Source of the DNA: Olleya marilimosa CAM030
Lineage (GTDB): Bacteria > Bacteroidota > Bacteroidia > Flavobacteriales > Flavobacteriaceae
Length of the DNA: 64,000 nt
Direction of reading: 5' to 3'
Assembly (NCBI RefSeq): GCF_000518485.1
Contig: NZ_JADR01000002.1
Location: forward strand, 248,001-312,000
In this document: piece by piece, positions 55,063-63,204 of the stretch
Layout of the letters: each line of letters starts with the position of its first letter
How positions within the stretch are numbered: the first letter of the stretch is position 1
The notes under the pieces: model-generated
Told to the model about the DNA's origin: nothing
What the model saw: only the letters and a program-made list of their open reading frames with translations
The model's database searches: none
Translations under genes and position numbers: made by a program

Positions 55063-57465
55063 ATGAAGCACTTTATATTTTTATTTTTTTTATGTCTTTC
55101 TATTTCAGGTTTTAGTCAAGACCTATCCATTTCCGGAAAGGTAGTAGACCAGAGTAATCAACCTATGCCTTATGTAAACATTGTATTGTCTAACGTAGAT
55201 GATGAAACGGATTTGAAAGGCGTTAGCACTAATGAAGAGGGAATGTTTTTATTTGCAGATTTAACTAAAAATGCAACATACCAACTTAAAGCTTCTTTTA
55301 TGGGTTTTACCTCGTTTGAAAAGACGGTAGATTTAAATCAAAGCTTAACAGAAAATATAATATTAAATGAAGCTTTAGAAACATTAGACGAAGTAACCAT
55401 TACAGCCAATAAACCAATTTTGAAAAAAGAAATTGATCGTCTAGTTTTTAATGTAGCCAATACTGCCTTAACGGAAGGTACGATGTTAGACGTTTTAAGA
55501 AGCACACCAAGCGTTTTAATTTTAGGAGAAGATATTGTAGTAAAAAGCACAACACCTACAGTTTATATTAACGATAGAAAAGTACATTTATCGTCTAGAG
55601 AATTAACACAGTTATTAAGCAGCTCAACCGCAAATGCAATTCAAAAAGTGGAAGTTATTACAAATCCTCCTGCAAAATATGACGCAGAAAGTGGTGTGGT
55701 TTTAAACATAATAATGAGCAAAAACCTTATAACAGGTTATAGAGGCAATGTGTTTACTAATTATACACAAGGTGTATTTCCTAGGTATAATGCTGGAATT
55801 AATCAGTTTTATAAAACTAATAAATTAAATATTAATTTAAATTATAGTTATAACCATAGTAAAATTAACAGAGACAACCATCAAGTTATAAATTATTTAA
55901 ACAACGATGATATTTCTGAAATTTGGACCACAGATTTAAATCGAAACACCACGACAAAAACACATAACGCTAACCTTAATTTTGATTATTTTATAACAGA
56001 TAATAGCACGTTAAGCTTAACCTCAAATCTGTTATATCTTCCTTATTTTAATTACCACACCAATGGATTTACAAATATTGAGGACTTACAAGCGAATAAT
56101 GATTACTTTTTTAATTCTAGAAATCACTCACAAGACGATAAATATAATTTAGGAACAGATTTAGACTTTAAGCAGGTTTTTAAAAATGGTTCTAGATTAT
56201 TGCTTAATGCGCATATAACTAAGTACGATTATAATAGAAACCAAGAAGTTAATTCCAACTACTTTTTTCCAGATAATACTTTAGATTATGGCACTGCGTT
56301 TAATACAGTTAACAATCAAGCTACAGACATTTTTACGTCACAAATAGACTATGAAGCGTTTTTAAGTGATACTGCTAATTTATCATTTGGGTTTAAAACA
56401 TCAAAAGTATCTACCAATAGTGATATTGTACAATTGGACATAGATCAAGTTTCTGGTAATGCAACTATAAATACGTTTAATACAAATGCCTTTAATTATG
56501 ACGAAGCTATTTATGCAGGTTACATATCCTATGATAAATCATGGGAAAAATGGGCTTTTACAGGAGGATTAAGAGTAGAACAAACTAATATAGATGGGCA
56601 ATCTCCTATGACAAGCTTAAATAATACACAAGAGTATTTTGAGTGGTTTCCAACTATAAATTTAAGTTGGCAAGCGTTTAATAAAGCAAGTTTATATAGT
56701 AATTATAAACGTTATATAGCACGTCCAAATTATCAAGATTTAAACCCATTTAACTTCTTTTTAAACGACCAAACAATTGTTACTGGTAATCCAAACTTAC
56801 AACCATCTTTTACCAACCACTATGTTGTTGGAACAGAGATAAGTCAGCGTTATACCATTGAAGCCTATTATAAAGCTATAACTAATCAAATTAACGAATT
56901 ACCATTACAAGACAACACAAACACCGTATTAGTGTACTCACCAACTAATATTGGAAATACTAGAGAGTTTGGGTTTGATTTTATAACGTATTTTGATATG
57001 CTAGATAAGTGGTCCATTTATTTTGTGACGTCATTTTATAATATTCAAGACGACGCTTATTTTAATGATCAACAAATAAAAACTAATCAATGGAGTAATT
57101 ACTCTGTTTTAAGTAACGATTTTTCATTATTAAAGGATAACAGTCTAAATGCAAATTTTACTTTAACATATGCTAGTAAAAACCAACAAGGATTTCAGAT
57201 TGTAGATTCTCGACTAATTTCAGATTTATCATTTAGTAAAAAAATGTTTAAAAATAAAGCAACTTTATCTTTAGCATTTGCAGATCTATTTAATCAGCAA
57301 GATTTTGCAGTACGTTCTAAATACGCTAATCAAAACAGTCAAAACTTTAATAATCAAGATAACCGTTACGTTAAACTAGGCTTTAGTTATAAGTTTGGAA
57401 ACACAACGTTACAAACTAATGAGCGTACTAAATCGCTAAAAGAACGTGACCGATTAGAAAAGTAG
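55063..57465 (+). CDS. TonB-receptor-like outer-membrane barrel protein with CarboxypepD_reg domain
   Basis: 800 residues: a signal peptide (1-18, ending FSQ), a carboxypeptidase-D-regulatory-like domain (about 22-100; ISGKVVDQSNQPMPYVNIVLS), then a plug-like domain (about 110-215). The rest is a large barrel ending FSYKFGNTTL plus a short charged tail. The barrel is of the family called OMP_b-brl_3 in Bacteroidota. No SusD partner is adjacent, so it may not be a polysaccharide uptake system. The gene is last before the cassette array. Confidence 0.88.
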   Translation: MKHFIFLFFLCLSISGFSQDLSISGKVVDQSNQPMPYVNIVLSNVDDETDLKGVSTNEEGMFLFADLTKNATYQLKASFMGFTSFEKTVDLNQSLTENIILNEALETLDEVTITANKPILKKEIDRLVFNVANTALTEGTMLDVLRSTPSVLILGEDIVVKSTTPTVYINDRKVHLSSRELTQLLSSSTANAIQKVEVITNPPAKYDAESGVVLNIIMSKNLITGYRGNVFTNYTQGVFPRYNAGINQFYKTNKLNINLNYSYNHSKINRDNHQVINYLNNDDISEIWTTDLNRNTTTKTHNANLNFDYFITDNSTLSLTSNLLYLPYFNYHTNGFTNIEDLQANNDYFFNSRNHSQDDKYNLGTDLDFKQVFKNGSRLLLNAHITKYDYNRNQEVNSNYFFPDNTLDYGTAFNTVNNQATDIFTSQIDYEAFLSDTANLSFGFKTSKVSTNSDIVQLDIDQVSGNATINTFNTNAFNYDEAIYAGYISYDKSWEKWAFTGGLRVEQTNIDGQSPMTSLNNTQEYFEWFPTINLSWQAFNKASLYSNYKRYIARPNYQDLNPFNFFLNDQTIVTGNPNLQPSFTNHYVVGTEISQRYTIEAYYKAITNQINELPLQDNTNTVLVYSPTNIGNTREFGFDFITYFDMLDKWSIYFVTSFYNIQDDAYFNDQQIKTNQWSNYSVLSNDFSLLKDNSLNANFTLTYASKNQQGFQIVDSRLISDLSFSKKMFKNKATLSLAFADLFNQQDFAVRSKYANQNSQNFNNQDNRYVKLGFSYKFGNTTLQTNERTKSLKERDRLEK

Positions 57466-57518
57466 TATAACCAACTACTTTTTATTATGTTTATGGTTTC
57501 TAGGCATTTTATTTAATT

Positions 57519-57525
57519 GTTGTAG
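57519..57525 (+). repeat. Left boundary of the cassette array (GTTGTAG)
   Basis: GTTGTAGGTA (from 57519) is the reverse complement of the 5' arm of repeat 1 (TACCTACAAC). It has no palindromic partner on its left, so it looks like the junction where the first cassette meets host sequence. No integrase or attI-like sequence was recognised nearby. Confidence 0.5.
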
Positions 57526-57550
57526 GTAATTTACCAATTCAAGAAACTGA

Positions 57551-58768
57551 ATGGAAAAAATTCAAAATCAGAAACACACAAAAGAGACTTTCTACTACTC
57601 TATTTCACGAATGTTGGAAAGAGCATCTTATTATGGTTTTCGTGCTCTTGTGGCACTTTATATGGTTGGAGAAACGCTGAAAATGGAAAGAACTGAAGCA
57701 TTAACTATTTATGGCTGGCTTGTAGGTTCTTTAGTTTTTTCTCAAATCATCGGTGGAATATTAGGGGACTTGCTTATTGGAAATAAAAAATCAATAATAA
57801 TTGGTGGAATCATTCAAGCAATCGGAGCATTTAATTTATGTATACCTTCAACAACTGGACTTTATTTAGGATTATTTCTTGTGGTTTTAGGTAGCGGATT
57901 TTTCACACCAAATCTTATCTCAAATTTCGGAAAATTATATTTGAATAAAACTAAACTGTTAGATTCAGGGTTTACGATATTTTATCTTGCAATAAATTTA
58001 GGTTCGTTTCTTGGTATTTTACTAATTGGTTATTTAGGAGAAACATATGGTTACAATATTGGATTTGTCATATCTGGAATACTAATGCTATTATCAATAA
58101 TTCCTATGCTTCTTTCAAAAGAAAAAACATTAAAAGAAATTGAAAAAAGTGAATTCCCAATAAGTAAAAGAGTTATAAGTATTTTAATTGCATTTATTGT
58201 TGTTGGTCTATTTTGGGGCATTTACGAAATATCAAACATTCGGATTTTTGATTTACAATTACAATTCAGCGAAATATCAACTTTGGGTATTCCAAAACAT
58301 TTATGGCAATCTGTCAACGCTATCTTTATTTTACCAATTAGTATAATCGCAATTGTTTTATGGACATACTTTTATAGCTCTCAATTTTTTAAATTAATGC
58401 TTGGTTTCATTTTTGGAATAATATCATTTGGAATATTGTTTTTAATTCCAGACGTTCCAACCGATAAACACACAGTAATCTATTTGGTGTCCTTACTTTT
58501 TCTTGGGATTTCAGAAATTCATATTGCACCTATAATTCATTCAATATTAACAAAATATTCAAACCCGAAATATTTAGCAATCCTAATAAGTATAGCATTT
58601 ATTCCGACAAGATTATTTTCTATGATTTTTGGATTGTTTAACGATAGATTTTATGACAATCCAATGTTAGGGCTGAAATTCGGAATTATTGCAATGACAG
58701 TTATTGGAATCGGACTTATAGGATATGTATTGTGGAATAAAAAAAACTACCTACAACAACGTGTATAA
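57551..58768 (+). CDS. Cassette 1: POT/MFS-type transporter
   Basis: 405 residues with about 12 membrane segments. The N-terminal MLERASYYGFRALVALYM matches the POT (proton-dependent oligopeptide) motif ERxSYYG-R, and FYLAINLGSFLG fits the third-to-fifth helix signature. At 405 residues it is short for POT transporters (about 450-500). The substrate is not predictable. Its last codons (LQQRV) and stop are supplied by repeat 1, suggesting the gene end was captured with the cassette. Confidence 0.82.
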   Translation: MEKIQNQKHTKETFYYSISRMLERASYYGFRALVALYMVGETLKMERTEALTIYGWLVGSLVFSQIIGGILGDLLIGNKKSIIIGGIIQAIGAFNLCIPSTTGLYLGLFLVVLGSGFFTPNLISNFGKLYLNKTKLLDSGFTIFYLAINLGSFLGILLIGYLGETYGYNIGFVISGILMLLSIIPMLLSKEKTLKEIEKSEFPISKRVISILIAFIVVGLFWGIYEISNIRIFDLQLQFSEISTLGIPKHLWQSVNAIFILPISIIAIVLWTYFYSSQFFKLMLGFIFGIISFGILFLIPDVPTDKHTVIYLVSLLFLGISEIHIAPIIHSILTKYSNPKYLAILISIAFIPTRLFSMIFGLFNDRFYDNPMLGLKFGIIAMTVIGIGLIGYVLWNKKNYLQQRV

Positions 58769-58881
58769 TTAATGGCTGGTTCTCGCCTACTTACGAAAAT
58801 CCTCGCGGATTTTCTATCTGTGATTTATTTGCTAAATTAGGTGCTTAAACACGCCACTAATCATACACAAAACCGTTGTAC
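58751..58881 (+). repeat. attC-like element 1 (131 bp imperfect palindrome)
   Basis: The outer arm TACAAC...GTTGTA, a mismatched spacer, then a second arm block TGTATAATTAATGGC against GCCACTAATCATACA. The centre is a perfect hairpin GAAAATCC-TCGC-GGATTTTC. The order (outer box, mismatch, inner box, central hairpin) resembles integron attC sites. Its 5' arm matches the cassette-1 start (57519) over 10 bases, while its own 3' arm matches over only 6. Confidence 0.75.
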
Positions 58882-58897
58882 ACAATTTGAAAAAACA

Positions 58898-59362
58898 ATG
58901 AACATTAGAATTTTAATGATATTATTTTTAGTTTTTATCAGTTGCAAAAATGTGACTGAAAATAAAACTGAAGAAGCTCAAATTGTAGTTAATTCGACTG
59001 GATTGGAAATTAAAACTATCGAAAAACAAAAGGAATATTCAATTAGTAATGGAATTTGGATAAGCACCATAGATTCTTTATCGACTGTTGAGATTAAAGA
59101 GAATAAGTGGATATTTAAATATGAAAACGAGAAAACTGAATTAGATGACAATTATGTTTATCTGATTACTGAAAGTGTTTTTGATAATGAAAATTCTATT
59201 ATTGATGGTGGTTTAATCCTAACCAATGAATCTGATACTTTGAAATACGGAATTGATTACATTTCTGATAAAAATATGACTCTGATTTATTTACCAAGAG
59301 GAAATTTTCATCACTATGTAAAAAAAAGAATAAAAACGTTGTACAACAACGTGTATAATTAA
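58898..59362 (+). CDS. Cassette 2: lipoprotein of unknown function
   Basis: 154 residues from the ATG at 58898; an earlier in-frame ATG at 58841 lies inside repeat 1 and would ruin the signal. The lipobox is VFISC (Cys16). The rest has alternating short strands with ISNGIWISTIDSLSTVEI and no family I recognise. The last codons (YNNVYN) and stop come from repeat 2. It has no promoter I can see. Confidence 0.72.
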   Translation: MNIRILMILFLVFISCKNVTENKTEEAQIVVNSTGLEIKTIEKQKEYSISNGIWISTIDSLSTVEIKENKWIFKYENEKTELDDNYVYLITESVFDNENSIIDGGLILTNESDTLKYGIDYISDKNMTLIYLPRGNFHHYVKKRIKTLYNNVYN

Positions 59363-59475
59363 TTGCTTTGGTCGTTGCTTATTTGGAAAATTCCTTCGGA
59401 ATTTTCTCGCGCTCGTTTTTGTTTACTAAATTAGTTGCTTAAACACGCCACTAATCATACACAAACACGTTATAC
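59341..59475 (+). repeat. attC-like element 2 (135 bp)
   Basis: GTACAAC outer arm, GTGTATAATTAATTGC, a perfect central hairpin GAAAATTCC-TTC-GGAATTTTC, then CGCCACTAATCATACAC and the outer GTTATAC. The inner 3' part is almost identical to element 1 (ACTAAATTAG-TGCTTAAACACGCC). Confidence 0.75.
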
Positions 59476-59494
59476 CTCATTTGAAAAAAACTGA

Positions 59495-60445
59495 ATGAAA
59501 AAAATTGAAACCCAGAGACATCCATTAAAATTCTACGCAACAATAGTATTTGGTTTCCTTTTTTTATTTGCTTTAGGATCATTTACGATTTTCATTGGCT
59601 TGGAAAATGAAGCAAGTGACCAATCTAAACACAAACATATCGTTTTGCCAATTATGGGTAGTATTGTTTGTTTTTTAGCGATTTGGATGGTCTATTCATA
59701 TTGGAAAAACTCACCGAAAATCATTATTGACAAGACTAATGTGAAAATTGGAAATGAAACTTTTAGATTAAACAGTATCAAAGATGTAATACTAACAGGT
59801 AAAATGCCTTTTCGCTTCATAATAAATTTTCCAATGGAAGGAACAGCAATTTTATTTGACAATGGTAGAGAAAAGATTTTGTTTGATGATATGTATTCAA
59901 ATAGTTACGAAGTGAAATCATTTCTTGAACAAGTTATAATCAACAAACAAGAATTTAAAACCAACACAATAAAGAAAATTAACAAAAACGAACTTCGATT
60001 TGAAAACACAGAAAAATTTATAGGAAATCAGTTTACAAGTTTAAGAGGGATTTCACTTTGGGGATTAATAGGATTTTTTACTATTCTAATCATAGGCAAA
60101 GAAACAAGTATGAAATTAGGTGGTGTAATATTTTTTAGTCTTTTAGGTGCTTTTTGGTTTTTATTACATTATTGGTTAATGCATTATTTTGAACTGACAA
60201 GAAAATTCTTAATCGTTCGCAACCATATTTTTATTTGGAAAATGAAGATTTATGATTTATCAGATATAAAAGAAGTTGTATTCGAAACCCAAGGTAATCA
60301 ACCAAACTGTATGAGAATTATAACAAATAATTTTAAAAATAAACTTTATCCAGCAGGAACATTAAGAAACAAAACTTGGTTGGAAATGAAAAAGAGATTA
60401 GAAACAAGAGGAGTGAAAGTAAGAAATGAATGTATTTACGAATAA
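59495..60445 (+). CDS. Cassette 3: membrane protein with two PH-like units
   Basis: 316 residues with two pairs of membrane helices (about 14-35, 48-66 and 185-203, 209-228). Each pair is followed by a beta-rich unit: PKIIIDKTNVKIGNETFRLN onward, and RKFLIVRNHIFIWKMKIYDLS onward. The layout suggests an internal duplication of a helix-pair plus bacterial PH-like domain. No function assigned. The start ATG is 20 bases after repeat 2 and follows the shared cassette leader CATTTGAAAAAAACTGA. Confidence 0.7.
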   Translation: MKKIETQRHPLKFYATIVFGFLFLFALGSFTIFIGLENEASDQSKHKHIVLPIMGSIVCFLAIWMVYSYWKNSPKIIIDKTNVKIGNETFRLNSIKDVILTGKMPFRFIINFPMEGTAILFDNGREKILFDDMYSNSYEVKSFLEQVIINKQEFKTNTIKKINKNELRFENTEKFIGNQFTSLRGISLWGLIGFFTILIIGKETSMKLGGVIFFSLLGAFWFLLHYWLMHYFELTRKFLIVRNHIFIWKMKIYDLSDIKEVVFETQGNQPNCMRIITNNFKNKLYPAGTLRNKTWLEMKKRLETRGVKVRNECIYE

Positions 60446-60453
60446 ATAACGTT

Positions 60454-60584
60454 GTACAACAACGTGTATAATTTATTGCTTGGTTCGAGCCTACTTACTA
60501 AAATCCTCGCGTATTTTCTATTCGGTTTTTATTTGCTAACTTACATGCTAAACCACGCAACAAACCATATACAAACCGTTGTAC
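60454..60584 (+). repeat. attC-like element 3 (131 bp)
   Basis: GTACAAC outer arm, GTGTATAATTTATTGC, a central AAAATCCTCGCGTATTTTC hairpin, then CCATATACAAACC and the outer GTTGTAC. In this element the 5' arm matches its own 3' arm perfectly (7 bases). Confidence 0.72.
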
Positions 60585-60603
60585 CTCATTTGAAAACTGA
60601 ACT

Positions 60604-61047
60604 ATGAAAAATAATTTTATCTTAATTTTATTATCAGCACTGCTAATATCTTGTGGTAATGATGATTCATCTGACTTAAACGAAATAATAAGTATAGTTG
60701 GTCAGTGGGAAATAACACAACGGACTATTGATGGAAATGAAAATTCTCTAGGAGAATGTGAACCATTCAGTATTTACACATATAACGAGAATGGAACTTA
60801 TTCTGAATTACATTACGCTGCAGATGTTAATACAGAATGTTTAGATAACCCAAGTATTGAATTTAATGGAACTTGGCAAAAAAATAGTGGAACAAGTTAT
60901 ACTTTTACAAACTCTAATAACGAAACTTCACAATTTCTAATTGAATTTGATTCCAATAACACTTTTACAAAAACATTTTCCGCATCATCAAACCCAAATG
61001 ACCCAATTGTTCAAACTATAGCCGAAAAATATACAAGAATAGATTAA
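60604..61047 (+). CDS. Cassette 4: lipocalin-like lipoprotein
   Basis: 147 residues with lipobox LISC (Cys17) and a lipocalin-like domain: IVGQWEITQRTIDG opening (the G-x-W strand), a central FNGTWQKNSG turn and FLIEFDSNNTFTKTF. The second W-containing strand and the Glu/Asp-rich loop fit the Bacteroidota lipocalin_4 type. It probably binds a small ligand at the envelope. Confidence 0.75.
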   Translation: MKNNFILILLSALLISCGNDDSSDLNEIISIVGQWEITQRTIDGNENSLGECEPFSIYTYNENGTYSELHYAADVNTECLDNPSIEFNGTWQKNSGTSYTFTNSNNETSQFLIEFDSNNTFTKTFSASSNPNDPIVQTIAEKYTRID

Positions 61048-61055
61048 AAACCGTT

Positions 61056-61187
61056 TTACAGCAACGTATGTAATCAATTGCTTGGATATCGTCTACTTTT
61101 AAATTCCTTCGGAATTTTCTAGGTTAGTATTTGTTTACTAAATTAGTTATTGTAACATCTAGCAAACCATACACAACAACGTTAGCA
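61056..61187 (+). repeat. attC-like element 4 (about 132 bp, partly degraded)
   Basis: TTACAGCAACGTATGTAATCAATTGC at the left and ACCATACACAACAACGTTAGCA at the right, with a perfect central hairpin GAAATTCC-like (AAATTCC-TTC-GGAATTT). The left outer arm differs by point changes from those of elements 1-3. Confidence 0.62.
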
Positions 61188-61217
61188 GTCAGCTAAAAAA
61201 CCAACGTAAACAAAAAA

Positions 61218-61727
61218 ATGAAAGCAGTTGAGTATATAGAAACGGAAAGAACTATTATGCGTAAACTGACAAAAGAAGATGCTATTGATTTCTACACTTT
61301 AAATCTTGACGAAGAAGTATTAAAATTTACAGGAGATAAGCCATTTAAAAATATACAGACTGCTGTTGACTTTTTGACTAACTATGACCAATATGAAAAG
61401 TACGGAGTTGGACGACTTGCTGTTATTGACAAAACAACTTTAAAATTTATTGGTTGGTGCGGACTTAAATATAGTCAAGACAAAAACCAATATGATATTG
61501 GATTTAGATTTTACAGAAATTATTGGAATAAAGGCTATGCGACTGAAACCGCAAAAAAATGTCTTGATTTTGGGTTTAGCAAACTTAAAATTGAAAAAAT
61601 AGTTGGTAGAGTAATGAAAGAAAATATTGGATCAATTAAAGTTCTTGAGAAAATTGGAATGACATTTAAAGAAAATTTTGACTTTGATGGACAGCAAGGA
61701 GTAATTTACGAACTAATAAGAAGATAA
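61218..61727 (+). CDS. Cassette 5: GNAT acetyltransferase (RimJ/RimL type)
   Basis: 169 residues. It opens YIETERTIMRKLTKEDAIDFYTLN, with ERTIMRKL fitting the RimL/GNAT start. The acetyl-CoA loop is in RNYWNKGYATETAKKCLDFGF, and the ending is ENIGSIKVLEKIGMTF. Acetyltransferases of this class are among the commonest integron cassette products, some of them drug-modifying; the substrate here is unknown. The start ATG is 31 bases after repeat 4. Confidence 0.85.
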   Translation: MKAVEYIETERTIMRKLTKEDAIDFYTLNLDEEVLKFTGDKPFKNIQTAVDFLTNYDQYEKYGVGRLAVIDKTTLKFIGWCGLKYSQDKNQYDIGFRFYRNYWNKGYATETAKKCLDFGFSKLKIEKIVGRVMKENIGSIKVLEKIGMTFKENFDFDGQQGVIYELIRR

Positions 61728-61740
61728 ATAAAGCCAGTTG

Positions 61741-61870
61741 CCAATAACACATAAAATTAATTGCTAAGTAAGAGCCAACTTACTAAATACTCGCTTACTT
61801 TCTATCTGTGATTTATTTGCTAACTTTAGTACTTAAATACGTAATAAAACCAGATAAAATCACGTTGCCA
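61741..61870 (+). repeat. attC-like element 5 (130 bp, divergent)
   Basis: The same layout with more changes: CCAATAAC left arm, CATAAAATTAATTGC, a central AAATACTC-type hairpin that is weaker, then CGTAATAAAACCAGATAAAATC and the outer GTTGCCA. A direct repeat GTTGCCAATAA(C/T)A flanks it (61738-61750 and 61864-61876). Confidence 0.55.
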
Positions 61871-61882
61871 ATAATACGAAAA

Positions 61883-62422
61883 ATGAAAATCGGTACTAAA
61901 ATATTAATCCTTTTCTTGACCTTCAATTTTCTTTCATGCAAAGGAATTTCTCAAGAAACGGAAACTGAAAAAACAAGAACAGAAATTCATTTTTCTGACA
62001 CAGAAAAAAGCTCTATTCCAAAACCAATAGGAATTATAAATGATTACGGACAAATTTTCACGGAATTACAACGCACTGAATTATCCAAAATTCTGTATGA
62101 TTACGATATTGAAACGTCAAGACAAATTGTGGTCGTTACAGTTGACAGTATAAAACCATATAACGACATCCAAAAATTTGCAACAGATTTAGGACAAACT
62201 TGGGGAGTTGGAACAGCCGAAAAAAATAACGGTTTAACAATAGTTGTGTGTAAGCCTTGTAGACAAATCGGAATTGCAACAGGAACTGGAACTGAATTGA
62301 TTTTGACTAGTGAAATTTGCAAAAAAATAATTGAAGAAAAAATTATACCTGATTTTAAAAATGGAGAATTTTATAACGGAATTAAAATAGGCGTTATAGA
62401 ATTAATAGAAAAGTGGAAATAA
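61883..62422 (+). CDS. Cassette 6: TPM-domain (YgcG-like) lipoprotein
   Basis: 179 residues from the ATG at 61883, which gives a clean lipobox (LSC, Cys15); an earlier in-frame ATG at 61808 lies inside repeat 5. The TPM domain is visible: GIINDYGQIFTELQRTELSKILYDY, RQIVVVTVDSIKPY, WGVGTAEKNNGLTIVVCK, IGIATGTGTE, and the closing IIPDFKNGEFYNGI. TPM proteins are implicated in photosystem repair in plants and are of unknown role in bacteria; no membrane tail follows here. Confidence 0.8.
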   Translation: MKIGTKILILFLTFNFLSCKGISQETETEKTRTEIHFSDTEKSSIPKPIGIINDYGQIFTELQRTELSKILYDYDIETSRQIVVVTVDSIKPYNDIQKFATDLGQTWGVGTAEKNNGLTIVVCKPCRQIGIATGTGTELILTSEICKKIIEEKIIPDFKNGEFYNGIKIGVIELIEKWK

Positions 62423-62429
62423 GTACAAT

Positions 62430-62540
62430 TAGCAACACCATGTATAATTTATTGTTAGTGCTTGCCTATTTACTATAATCCTCAAAGATTTTCTATTCAG
62501 TTTGTATTTATTAAATTAGGTCTTTAACCACAAAACAGTC
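62430..62540 (+). repeat. attC-like element 6, right half degenerate (array end)
   Basis: The left side is intact (TAGCAAC, CATGTATAATTTATTG and the central AATCCTCAAAGATTTTC hairpin), but the right outer arm with GTT is missing. The sequence continues as ACCACAAAACAGTCC into the next gene. Its left arm complements the start of cassette 6 (GTTGCCAA) at 7 of 8 bases. Confidence 0.55.
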
Positions 62541-62544
62541 CATC

Positions 62545-63096
62545 ATGGAAATAGGAACAAAATTAATTAAAATCAATTGGAAATATCGAGTGCTATTTGC
62601 AATAGGTACAGGTCTATTATACGCTTTTATACTCTGGCTTTTTGATTATTTTTCCGATGAAAAAATTTACACAACTAACAGCATTATTTTTCAAGGTGTT
62701 TTCTTTGGTTTATTTTTTGGTATCGGATTTCCGTATATAAATCAAAAGCTTGCTGGCAAGTTTTCTAATAAAATAGGACATTTAATTAAACCTGATTTAT
62801 CACCAGACGAAACTGTTGAAGTAGAAGGTCCTGCTAATTTATTTCGTGGTATGGAAGGTGTAGGCGGAAAAATATTTTTAACTAATAAAAAGTTAATCTT
62901 TAAATCGCACAAAATTAATATCCAAACAGGACAAACAGATATTGCCTATGCTGATATTAATCAAATTATAAAACGTAAAACAGCAAAACTAATCGATAAC
63001 GGAATTAGGATAATTACTAAAGACGGTAAGCAATTTGATTTTGTAGTTAATGAACGTGCAGTATGGTTGGACCACATTAACAATCACCTAAAATAA
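62545..63096 (+). CDS. GRAM-domain membrane protein
   Basis: 183 residues. Two membrane segments (about 15-35 and 45-63) are followed by a GRAM/PH-like domain (about 88-180) with VEGPANLFRGMEGVGGKIFLTNKKLIFKSHK and TDIAYADINQI. GRAM domains bind lipids or proteins at membranes. It lies past the degenerate last repeat, so it may be a host gene at the array border rather than a cassette. No hairpin follows before the convergent gene. Confidence 0.75.
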   Translation: MEIGTKLIKINWKYRVLFAIGTGLLYAFILWLFDYFSDEKIYTTNSIIFQGVFFGLFFGIGFPYINQKLAGKFSNKIGHLIKPDLSPDETVEVEGPANLFRGMEGVGGKIFLTNKKLIFKSHKINIQTGQTDIAYADINQIIKRKTAKLIDNGIRIITKDGKQFDFVVNERAVWLDHINNHLK

Positions 63097-63204
63097 GATT
63101 TTAAGACATTTTAAATTGCCAATAATGTAAATGTGTACAACCTACATTATTAGTGCCTAAAATCACCTTAAAAATTAGTTTAAAACCGTTTTAAACAAAG
63201 TAGA

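Noticed and set aside
61738-61876. Direct repeat GTTGCCAATAA around repeat 5 as a target-site duplication
   Set aside because: Could suggest transposition, but the other repeats do not show a consistent duplication length, and arm pairing fits the cassette model better overall.
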